DNA from: Embleya scabrispora DSM 41855
GTDB lineage: Bacteria > Actinomycetota > Actinomycetes > Streptomycetales > Streptomycetaceae
Length of the DNA: 64,000 nucleotides
NCBI RefSeq assembly: GCF_000372745.1
Contig: NZ_KB889691.1
Coordinates: 150 to 64,149, forward strand
Direction of reading: 5' to 3'
Positions 43,789 to 51,319 of the stretch are shown in pieces (positions within the stretch are counted from its first letter, which is position 1; every line of letters begins with the position of its first letter). The notes below the pieces were generated by a model, which ran no database searches, had not been told where the DNA came from, and was given only the letters and a program-made list of their open reading frames with translations. The position numbers and the translations under genes are program-made.

Positions 43789-44762
43789 ATTCTGGCGGAC
43801 GCGCAGGACACGACGGCCCTGCGCCGGGCCGGGCCCTCGGACAGGACCCGGGCGAGCCGCGCCGAGATCGGCAGGCCGGTCGCACTCTCGATCCAGCCGA
43901 ACTCGCCCACGCAGTTGGTCTCCAGGTAGGTCCAGCCGGCCGAGGTGACCACGAAGTCCAGCGCGGCGTAGACCAACCCGAGGTCGCGCACGTGCTCGAC
44001 GCACGCCCTCGCGATCTCCGCCGGCGGGTCGATCGCCCGGTACTCGGCCGTCTCCTGCGGAACGGCCCGCCAGTCGAGCGCACCGTCCGTCCTGATCGCG
44101 GCGGCGAACACCCGATCGTCCACGACGGTCACCCGCGCGTCGAACAGTCGGTCCTCGACCAGGGCTTGCAGGTAGTGCAGGGTGCCGGCGATGCCCGTCA
44201 GGTCGTCCGAGAGGTGGATGCGCGTGGTCGGGATGAAGGTGGTGTGCCGCTGGGTGAGCGCCTTGACCACGGCCTTGTCCCGGTGTGCGGCGATGAACGC
44301 GCGGGCCGCATGCGGATCGCTGGTGAACAGCGTGTCGGGCACCGCGAAACCGTTGCGCGCGGCGGCCGCCAATTGGGTGGGTTTGTGCAGCGAGGCGGCC
44401 ACGACGGTGGGGTCGTCGATCCACACCTTCAGCGGGTGCGCGCGCAACAGGCCCAGCAGGGCTGTGGTGTTCTCGTCCGCACGCCAGCGTTCCTCGGCGG
44501 CGGCCAGTGCGTCCGGCCGGGTGGGCTTGCGCCAGTAGACCGCACAGCGCTCGTCCAGGGTCACCGTCGCCCGCCCCGAGGTCAGTACGGTGTGCCAGCG
44601 CCCACCGGCGAACCGGCCGGTGACCAGCGGGCGTTCGCGCAGTCGGCCCGGGTCCAGCCGAAGCAGGGCCACGGGGCCGCCGAGGAGGTGCGCCGCCACC
44701 ATGTCGGCGGTCAGGTCCTCCTCGGTGGCCACGATCACGACGCTCGCGTCGTGATCAGTCAT
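43785..44762 (-). CDS. tgmB: ATP-grasp ribosomal peptide maturase (TgmB/MvdD type)
   Basis: 325-residue ligase of the graspetide-forming ATP-grasp family, expected to make side-chain ester or amide links in the peptide encoded just upstream. The N-terminal pre-ATP-grasp domain is recognisable by VVIVATEEDLTADMVAAHL and the AVYWRKPTRPDAL block. The ATP-grasp region includes ASLHKPTQLAAAARNGFAV, DKAVVKALTQRH, FDARVTVVDDRVFAAAI and YLETNCVGEFGWIE, where Glu/Asn bind metal. The ATG at 44762 overlaps the precursor gene by 8 bp, and the kinase start overlaps its stop. Confidence 0.92.
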   Translation of the reverse strand: MTDHDASVVIVATEEDLTADMVAAHLLGGPVALLRLDPGRLRERPLVTGRFAGGRWHTVLTSGRATVTLDERCAVYWRKPTRPDALAAAEERWRADENTTALLGLLRAHPLKVWIDDPTVVAASLHKPTQLAAAARNGFAVPDTLFTSDPHAARAFIAAHRDKAVVKALTQRHTTFIPTTRIHLSDDLTGIAGTLHYLQALVEDRLFDARVTVVDDRVFAAAIRTDGALDWRAVPQETAEYRAIDPPAEIARACVEHVRDLGLVYAALDFVVTSAGWTYLETNCVGEFGWIESATGLPISARLARVLSEGPARRRAVVSCASARM

Positions 44763-44946
44763 CCTTCTTGTATCCCCTGGGCTCCTGCGTTCCGGTGTAG
44801 GTGCCCGAGTCGACCGCGTGGATCAGCAGCTTGCCGCCCGGGGTGACATTGACGCACAGATCGGGATCGTAGTGATGGCGGGGCAGTGCGGGCGCGCCTC
44901 GGGTGGGGACGGGGGCCCTGCGGCCGAGAATCAAGGGACCGGGCAT
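44755..44946 (-). CDS. tgmA: Grasp-target RiPP precursor peptide
   Basis: 63-residue peptide. The leader has PLILGRRAPVPTRG, comparable to the PWGLRRMAPYP-like stretch of grasp-target precursors. A HHYDPDLCVNVTPGGKLLIH block follows, matching the family's YDPxxQ...DG pattern but with Cys at the usual Gln position. The C-terminal core is SGTYTGTQEPRGYKKDD, with Ser/Thr/Lys donors and Asp/Glu acceptors suited to ester or amide cross-links. AGGAGAGG lies just ahead of the ATG at 44946; longer in-frame starts lack a ribosome site. It overlaps the ligase gene, as in other tgm cassettes. Confidence 0.82.
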   Translation of the reverse strand: MPGPLILGRRAPVPTRGAPALPRHHYDPDLCVNVTPGGKLLIHAVDSGTYTGTQEPRGYKKDD

Positions 44947-45112
44947 GACCTCTCCTGACTGTGGGTGTCCGACGAACCCGAAACGGTGCGTCATCTTCAT
45001 CAACGCCCGGATGGTGCCCATCAGTTGCACCTGCTTGGCAAAAAGAGCCGACGACCGCGTCCGGGCGGCCCCGAGGCACTGTCCGACAGGATGGCCGGAA
45101 TGCGGCCCTTGC

Positions 45113-45128
45113 GGTGTGGCGCCACACC
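45113..45128. promoter_or_regulatory. Perfect 16-bp palindrome upstream of the RiPP cassette
   Basis: GGTGTGGCGCCACACC lies in the 277-bp gap between the MMPL gene end and the precursor start, about 167 bp before the latter. It could be an operator for the cassette, or a short hairpin ending the MMPL transcript. No hexamers could be assigned beside it. Confidence 0.5.
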
Positions 45129-45223
45129 TTCGGCTGCCCTCCGCGCCGGCCGGCATCGTTCGCCGAACGCATCGGGACGCTCGTGCTCCGGGCCGGGCAA
45201 CGCCGGGGTCGCAGGCCGCGCGT

Positions 45224-47431
45224 TCAGTGCGGTCCCGCTCCGCCGCGGGCAGCGGGTATGCCGCCGCTCAGGCGTTCCTCCAGGCGTTTGCCCTCGATGT
45301 CCGGGTCGGGGACGTACTTGGCGAACCACTGGGGGTGGTACCACAGCTTGGCCCGAACGATCGCCATCGTCGCCGGAACCAGGGTCAACCGGACCACGAA
45401 GGCGTCCAGGAAGACACCGACCGCGAAACCGAACCCGATCGCCTTGATGGTCGGGTCGTCGGTGAACATGAACGCCACGAAGATCGCGAACATGATCAGC
45501 GCCGCCGCCGTCACCACGCGCGCGGACAGCCCGGTGCCGCGCGCGACCGCACCGCGCGCATCGCCGGTATCGGTGAAGTCCTCCTTGATCCGGGAGACGA
45601 CGAACACCTCGTAGTCGCTGGACAGTCCGAAGATGATCGCGAGCATCAGGATCGGCAGAAAGCTGATCGTCTCGGTCGGGGTGATGTCGAAGATGTCCTC
45701 GCCCCAGCCCCATTGGAACATCGCGACCTCGGCCCCGAACGCCGCCGCGATCGACAGCAGGAAACCGATGATCGACTTGATCGGCACCAGGATGGTTCGG
45801 AAAGCGAAGGTGAGCAGCACGAACGCCAACCCCACCACCACGAGCAGGAACTCAGGAAGCGCGGCTAAGAGTTTGGCGGACACGTCGATGTTGGACGCGG
45901 TGCTGCCGCCGACCAGGATCGGCGCGCCTACGCCCGCCTCGATCGCCGCACGGTTGTCGCGGATCTGGTGCACCAGGTCGGCCGTGGTTTCGGAGTTCGG
46001 CCCGGTCGTGGGAATCACCCGGACCACGGCCACCTGATCGTTCACGGCGAGCGGACCCGCCGCCGCCACGTCCGGCTGCTGCTTCAGCGCGGCCACCAGG
46101 TTCTGCAAGCCGGTCTGGTTCACCGGCCCGTCGGCGACCACCAGGAGGGGTCCGTTGAACCCGGGCCCGAAACTCGCGGCGGTCAGGTCGTACGCCTTGC
46201 GTTGGGTGGAGGACTCGGGCTGGGAGGCACTGCTGGGCAGGCCCAGTTCCATGCTCGTCGCCGGGATCGCCAGCACGAGCAACAGGCCGACGCCGAGGAT
46301 CAGTGCCGGGATCCGAAAGCGCACCACGAAACGCGCCCAGGCCGCGCCGAAGGTCCGGGCCGGTTCGATCGCGACGATCCGGGCGACCTCCTCGTGGTGC
46401 CCGGGCCGCAGCCGCGTGTCGATGAACGAGGCGACTTTGGTACCGGCGAAGCCCAGGATCGCGGGCAACAGGGTGAGCGCGATCAACAACGCGACCGCCA
46501 CCGCCGCCGCGGCGCACAGCCCCATCAGGGTCAGGAAGGGGATGCCCACGACGGCCAGCCCGCACAGGGCGATGATCACGGTGAGCCCGGCGAAGACCAC
46601 CGAGCTGCCGGCGGTGCCCAGGGCCAGGGCCACGGACTCCTCCACGGCCATGCCAGCGATCAGATTGTTGCGGTGCCTGAACAGGATGAAGAGCCCGTAG
46701 TCGATGCCGCAGGACAACCCGAGCATGAGCGCCACCGTCGTGGACGCCGACGCGATGTTCACCACCGACGCGAGCGCGGTCACGCCCATCAGGGCGATCA
46801 CCACGCCGATGATCGCGTTGACGATCGGCACACCGGCGGCCACGATCGCACCGAACGTGATCAGCAGGATGATCAGCGCGATCGCCAGGCCGATCACCTC
46901 CGGCAGCTCGGAGGGAGTGATCCGCCAGCCCGGGTACACACTGCCCGAGTACTCGACCTGGACCCCGGCCTGCCGGGCCGGCACCACCGCGTCCGCGAGC
47001 TTGTCCAAGGTGGCGTCCTCGACGTCCGCCGGCTGCGCGGTGTACTGCACCCAGCCGAGCGCCACGTGCCCGTCGGGCGACACGCCCTGATCGGTGAACG
47101 GGTCGGATACGGAGGCCACTTGCGGCACGGCACGCAACTGCGCGATGGCCGCCTCGATACCGGCCCGAGGACCCTGGTCGGTGACCTTGACCGTGCCCTT
47201 CCCGGCGAACACCACCTGCGTCTGACCGCCGCCGAGCGCGGGCAGCTTGTCGTTCAGCAGGTCCGTCGTACGCTGCGCCTCGGTCCCGGGAATCGTGAAG
47301 GTGTCATTGGTCTTGCCCCCACTCACCATGGCAAGGACGACAGCTCCCGCCGCGACGGCAAGCCAAACCGCCAACACGAGGCGCCGATGCCGAAATGCCC
47401 AGCGCCCCAGCCGGAACAAATAGGTGGACAA
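45224..47431 (-). CDS. MMPL-family RND transporter
   Basis: 735-residue membrane protein with two repeats of one transmembrane helix, a large extracytoplasmic loop and five further helices. Family landmarks are GLSCGIDYGLFILFRHRNN in the first repeat and IFGLSSDYEVFVVSRIKED in the second, the latter carrying the Asp-Tyr pair used for proton coupling in MmpL3-like proteins. The loops contain YSGSVYPGW and GGSTASNID. A TTG at 47431, preceded by GGAGGGAGG, is chosen; a GTG five codons earlier overlaps that ribosome site. Such proteins export lipids, lipopeptides or drugs; the substrate here is unknown. Confidence 0.9.
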   Translation of the reverse strand: MSTYLFRLGRWAFRHRRLVLAVWLAVAAGAVVLAMVSGGKTNDTFTIPGTEAQRTTDLLNDKLPALGGGQTQVVFAGKGTVKVTDQGPRAGIEAAIAQLRAVPQVASVSDPFTDQGVSPDGHVALGWVQYTAQPADVEDATLDKLADAVVPARQAGVQVEYSGSVYPGWRITPSELPEVIGLAIALIILLITFGAIVAAGVPIVNAIIGVVIALMGVTALASVVNIASASTTVALMLGLSCGIDYGLFILFRHRNNLIAGMAVEESVALALGTAGSSVVFAGLTVIIALCGLAVVGIPFLTLMGLCAAAAVAVALLIALTLLPAILGFAGTKVASFIDTRLRPGHHEEVARIVAIEPARTFGAAWARFVVRFRIPALILGVGLLLVLAIPATSMELGLPSSASQPESSTQRKAYDLTAASFGPGFNGPLLVVADGPVNQTGLQNLVAALKQQPDVAAAGPLAVNDQVAVVRVIPTTGPNSETTADLVHQIRDNRAAIEAGVGAPILVGGSTASNIDVSAKLLAALPEFLLVVVGLAFVLLTFAFRTILVPIKSIIGFLLSIAAAFGAEVAMFQWGWGEDIFDITPTETISFLPILMLAIIFGLSSDYEVFVVSRIKEDFTDTGDARGAVARGTGLSARVVTAAALIMFAIFVAFMFTDDPTIKAIGFGFAVGVFLDAFVVRLTLVPATMAIVRAKLWYHPQWFAKYVPDPDIEGKRLEERLSGGIPAARGGAGPH

Positions 47432-47775
47432 GCCGCCTCCCTCCACACCGACCGACGGACCACGGCCCCTTCACCGCTCGCCACACGACGCCCACAGCTG
47501 CACTAAATCACCACAATCCAGCCAATTTTGCCCGCCCTGTCGCACAAACCTCGCAACGACGCGCCGACGAACCCGAAAGCCCCCGGGCCGACCGAAAGGA
47601 GCCCGCTTTCCGGGCTGCGATCGCGCCCCACAACGCCCGCCCACCGCGGCTGCCGGAAAGGCCGGGGACCGTTCGGTGTCGGGCGGGCAAGGACCCGCCC
47701 GCATCGGGGCAGGCCCGGGTCGGGTGCGGTTGGCGTGATCTTCGTGGTTGTATCGGGACGAACGTCTGCCTCCCG
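47432..47775. other. Intergenic region between divergent MMPL and rhomboid-like genes
   Basis: 344 bp with no supported gene. It includes an A/T-richer patch (TAAATCACCACAATCCAG, about 47505-47522) that may hold the MMPL promoter. No inverted repeat stood out. Confidence 0.5.
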
Positions 47776-48573
47776 ATGGGAAGACCCTTGCGCGTGCCCA
47801 GCCCGGAGTCGACACGACGAGCCCTCGGTGCGGTCCGCGACTGGATGATCTCCGCCCCCGGTACCTACATCTGGCTGCTGATCCTTTATGTGACCACAGC
47901 CGACCTGTACGTGCGCCTGACGGCCGACGAGCGCATCGCCTTCCTCCGTCGACAGAGCACGAATCTGCACAATCTCGACACCGCGCCGCTGCGGGTGTTC
48001 GTGGCCAGCGCCGTCTGGGACCAGGGTCTGCACCTGCTCAAGTTCACGGTGATGTTCACCGTGCTGTGCGCGGTCGCCGAGCGGTGGATCGGGACTCGGC
48101 GGTGGCTGGCCGTCGCCGCGCTCGGGCACGTGGGCGCGACCTGCGTCAGCCAGGCGATCGTCCTGGCGCAGGTCCACGATGGCACTTTGGCGCGGAGTGC
48201 GCGCTTTCAGTTGGACGTCGGCCCCAGCTACGGGTACATGGCCGTCGCGGGCGTGCTCTGCTACCGGATCGCCGGCCCGGGGCGATGGCCTTATCTCGCG
48301 GGCCTGGCGCTGTACGTCGGCCTGCCGATGTTCGTGCATCGGGACTTCACCGCGACCGGACATCTCAGCGCGGTGCTGATCGGACTGTGCTGCCGCCGGT
48401 TGACGCGTGGGCGGCCGAAGTGGGACTCGGGCGCGTGGTGGCGCACGATACGTCCGCGGCTCGGGCCGCCCGGTCCCGCGCCGCAGCCGGCACAAAGCCC
48501 CCGCCCCGCCGCCGGCTCGGGAGAAGCGGCATCCACCCCGGAGGCGTCCGGCAGTTCACCGAACGGGCGATGA
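47776..48573 (+). CDS. Rhomboid-like membrane protein
   Basis: 265-residue protein with about six hydrophobic segments and a hydrophilic Pro/Ala/Ser-rich C-terminal tail of ~50 residues. The order matches rhomboid-like proteins of actinomycetes. The candidate dyad is Ser in GPSYGYMAVAG (GxS motif) and His in ATGHLSAVLIG, each in a predicted membrane helix; if both are real, it could be an active intramembrane protease. YVRLTADERIAFLRRQSTN is the loop after the first helix. The start is uncertain: ATG at 47776 is used, but the in-frame TTG at 47788 or GTG at 47794 has a better placed GGAAG. Confidence 0.75.
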   Translation: MGRPLRVPSPESTRRALGAVRDWMISAPGTYIWLLILYVTTADLYVRLTADERIAFLRRQSTNLHNLDTAPLRVFVASAVWDQGLHLLKFTVMFTVLCAVAERWIGTRRWLAVAALGHVGATCVSQAIVLAQVHDGTLARSARFQLDVGPSYGYMAVAGVLCYRIAGPGRWPYLAGLALYVGLPMFVHRDFTATGHLSAVLIGLCCRRLTRGRPKWDSGAWWRTIRPRLGPPGPAPQPAQSPRPAAGSGEAASTPEASGSSPNGR

Positions 48574-48655
48574 CCCGCTCGACACGCACCCGGTGACCTC
48601 CGCACGCCCGTCACCGATCACGAGCGCCGGCCTCGCCGGAGCCCGCCCGGCCGCC

Positions 48656-48973
48656 TCACCGCTCCCGCACACGCCGTACGAGATCGGCGGCGGCCTCCGG
48701 CCGGCGGGCGTGCTCGAACTCGAAGCCCGCCGCGAGCAGCTCGCGCAGATTGGCCTGCGTGTAACGGCAACTGACGCTGCGACCCGCGAGGTTGATCACC
48801 ACATCGCTGCCGTCGACGGCCTTCACCCGGCCCCCGCGGTCGTCCCGTCCCAGCAAAGCAATCCCGGCCGCTCCGGTCGCCTGGTCAGGATCACCACCTC
48901 GTGGCCGGCCGCCCGCAGCGCGGTCGACAATCGTGCCCACCTGCCCGGTCCCCCCGGGTATCACAACCTTCAT
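48656..48973 (-). pseudogene. Decayed NAD-dependent epimerase (TIGR01777/DUF1731-type) remnant
   Basis: The start is intact: a good GAGGGGG ribosome site and MKVVIPGGTGQVGTIV, the cofactor-binding loop. The frame then shifts. Continuity is restored in the +1 frame, which reads LRAAGHEVVILTRRPERPG, the expected second strand, and a second shift returns to VKAVDGSDVVINLAGRSV. After SCRYTQANLREL the sequence jumps directly to LLAAGFEFEHARRPEAAADL, which is the end of the C-terminal DUF1731 domain. Roughly two thirds of a ~300-residue protein is therefore missing. Two frameshifts plus an internal deletion make this a clear pseudogene. Confidence 0.82.
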
Positions 48974-49013
48974 CGAACCCCCTCGGTCCCGGGAACTACC
49001 CCAACCCAAAGAA

Positions 49014-49027
49014 TTGAACGCGTTCAA
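49014..49027. promoter_or_regulatory. Perfect 14-bp palindrome TTGAACGCGTTCAA
   Basis: This lies 41 bp upstream of the broken epimerase and 109 bp upstream of glgX. It looks like a TetR- or MarR-type operator, either a leftover of epimerase control or a site for glgX. The regulator is not adjacent. Confidence 0.6.
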
Positions 49028-49135
49028 AAATGCCGCTTCGAACGCGCACCCCGCGACCGAAGTCGCGACGAGACACGAGAGCGCCGCGCGTCGAGGGTCG
49101 AATTTGCGCCCGATATGACCGGTTAGTGTCACCTC

Positions 49136-51253
49136 ATGCAGGCATGGAATGGCAGGTCCTATCCCCTCGGCGCCACCTTCGACGGCTCGGGCACCAACTT
49201 CGCGGTGTTCTCCGAAGTCGCCGAACGCGTCGAGGTCGCGCTGATCGGCGACGACGGCACCGAACGGCGGGTGCCGCTGCCCGAGGTGGACGGTTTCGTG
49301 TGGCACGGCTACCTGCCCGGCGTCGGACCGGGCACGCGCTACGGGTACCGCGTACACGGACCCCACGATCCCGACCGGGGACACCGCTGCAATCCCGCGA
49401 AGATCCTGATCGACCCCTACGCAAAGGCGATCGACGGCGACACCGACGGCGACCTGTCGTTGCTCGACTACCGCCCCGAGGCGCGGGACGAGCAGAACAC
49501 GACGGACAACCTGGGCCACACCATGTTGTCGGTGGTGACCGACTCGACCTTCGACTGGGGCGACGACCGCAGCCCGAACCGGCCCTACCACGAGACGGTG
49601 ATCTACGAGGCGCACGTCAAGGGCATGACCCGCACCCATCCCGACGTTCCCGAACACCAGCGCGGCACCTACGCCGGTCTGGCCCATCCCGCCGTGATCG
49701 AGCACCTGACCGCACTCGGCGTCACCGCGATCGAGCTGATGCCGGTGCACCAGTTCGTCCACGACGGATCGCTGCTCGACCGAGGGTTGTCGAACTACTG
49801 GGGCTACAACACCATCGGCTTCCTCGCCCCGCACAACGCCTACTGCTCCTCCGGAACCCGCGGCGAACAGGTGACCGAGTTCAAGGCGATGGTCAAGGCC
49901 CTGCACGCGGCCGGGATCGAGGTCATCCTCGACGTCGTCTACAACCACACCGCCGAGGGCAACGAGTTGGGCCCCACGCTCTCCTTCCGCGGCATCGACA
50001 ACGCCTCGTACTACCGCCTGGTGGACGACGATCCGGCGCACTACTACGACACCACCGGCACCGGGAACAGCCTGCTGATGCGGCACCCCAACGTGCTCCA
50101 GCTGATCATGGACTCGCTGCGCCACTGGGTCACCGACATGCACGTCGACGGCTTCCGTTTCGATCTGGCGGCCACCCTGGCCCGGCAGTTCGAGGAGGTG
50201 GATCGGCTCTCCGCGTTCTTCGACCTGGTCCAGCAGGATCCGGTGGTCAGCCGGGTCAAGCTGATCGCCGAGCCGTGGGACCTGGGCGAGGGCGGCTACC
50301 AGGTGGGCAACTTCCCGCCCCTGTGGAGCGAGTGGAACGGCAAATTCCGGGACGGGGTTCGCGACTTCTGGCGCGGCACGGACGGCGTGCTGCCGGAGTT
50401 CGCGGCCCGCCTGACCGGTTCCTCCGACCTGTACGCGAGCGAGCACCGCAGGCCGCTGGCGGGCGTCAATTTCGTCACCGCACACGACGGCTTCACCCTG
50501 CGCGACCTGGTGTCGTACAACGACAAGCACAACGTGGCCAACGGCGAGGCGAACCGCGACGGCGCCAACGACAACCGTTCGTGGAACTCCGGCGCCGAGG
50601 GCGAGACCGACGACCCGCGCGTGCGCGCGCTGCGCGAGCGCCGACAGCGCAACCTGCTCACGACCCTGTTCGTCGCGCAAGGCGTGCCGATGCTCTCGCA
50701 CGGCGACGAATTCGGCCGCACCCAGCACGGCAACAACAACGTGTACTGCCAGGACAACGAGATCGCCTGGATGGACTGGGCCCGGGCCGCCGCCGACCCG
50801 ACCCGACGGGACCTCCTGGAGTTCACCCGCGGCCTGGTCCGACTCCGCGCCGAACACCCCGTGCTGCGCCGCCGGCGCTTCTTCCGCGGCGATGGCGGGG
50901 ACGGCCCGGCCGACCTGCTGTGGTTCCGCCCGGACGGCGCGAGGATGACCGGCAGGGACTGGGACCGCGCCGAAGCCCGCTCCGTGGTGGTCTTCCTCAA
51001 CGGGGACGCCATCTCCGAACGGGACTCCCGAGGAGGCCCGATCGTCGACGACTCGTTCCTGTTCGTGCTCAACGCCCACTACGACGGCATCGACGTACGC
51101 ATCCCGGTCCTGCGTGACGACGGCGACATCTGGCACGTCGCGGTGGACACCGCCGACCCGGACGACGCCGACGAGGTCGAGATCAAGGCGGGCAGCATCC
51201 GTGCGGTCCGGGCACACAGCGCCCTGGTGCTGATCCGGCGCCGCCCGGAGTGA
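49136..51253 (+). CDS. glgX: Glycogen debranching enzyme GlgX
   Basis: Cytoplasmic hydrolase of alpha-1,6 branches in limit dextrin from glycogen; GH13 family, 705 residues. The N-terminal CBM48-like domain has YPLGATFDGSGTNFAVFSEV. The catalytic barrel shows VILDVVYNHTAEGNE (conserved region I), HVDGFRFDLAATLARQ (nucleophile Asp, region II), KLIAEPWDLGEGGYQVG (acid/base Glu, region III) and FVTAHDGFTLRDL (region IV His-Asp). NSGAEGETDDPRV and LSHGDEFGRTQHGNNN are typical of GlgX rather than TreX-only forms. There is no Shine-Dalgarno sequence before the ATG; TAGTGT 5 bp upstream hints at a leaderless or near-leaderless transcript. Confidence 0.95.
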   Translation: MQAWNGRSYPLGATFDGSGTNFAVFSEVAERVEVALIGDDGTERRVPLPEVDGFVWHGYLPGVGPGTRYGYRVHGPHDPDRGHRCNPAKILIDPYAKAIDGDTDGDLSLLDYRPEARDEQNTTDNLGHTMLSVVTDSTFDWGDDRSPNRPYHETVIYEAHVKGMTRTHPDVPEHQRGTYAGLAHPAVIEHLTALGVTAIELMPVHQFVHDGSLLDRGLSNYWGYNTIGFLAPHNAYCSSGTRGEQVTEFKAMVKALHAAGIEVILDVVYNHTAEGNELGPTLSFRGIDNASYYRLVDDDPAHYYDTTGTGNSLLMRHPNVLQLIMDSLRHWVTDMHVDGFRFDLAATLARQFEEVDRLSAFFDLVQQDPVVSRVKLIAEPWDLGEGGYQVGNFPPLWSEWNGKFRDGVRDFWRGTDGVLPEFAARLTGSSDLYASEHRRPLAGVNFVTAHDGFTLRDLVSYNDKHNVANGEANRDGANDNRSWNSGAEGETDDPRVRALRERRQRNLLTTLFVAQGVPMLSHGDEFGRTQHGNNNVYCQDNEIAWMDWARAAADPTRRDLLEFTRGLVRLRAEHPVLRRRRFFRGDGGDGPADLLWFRPDGARMTGRDWDRAEARSVVVFLNGDAISERDSRGGPIVDDSFLFVLNAHYDGIDVRIPVLRDDGDIWHVAVDTADPDDADEVEIKAGSIRAVRAHSALVLIRRRPE

Positions 51254-51319
51254 GCATCCGGCTCGCGGCGCCTCGCCGCCCGCGCTTTCGGGGACGAGGC
51301 ACCGCGAATCGTTCGTCGA

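Noticed and set aside
45224..47431. MMPL transporter as a dedicated exporter of the RiPP
   Set aside because: A 277-bp gap with a palindrome separates it from the tightly overlapping cassette, and MMPL proteins are not known partners of graspetides. Left as an open question only.
49000..51217. Long open frame antisense to glgX that continues into the epimerase relic
   Set aside because: Only the last ~105 codons (48656-48973) show family motifs. The part opposite glgX is a GC-driven shadow.
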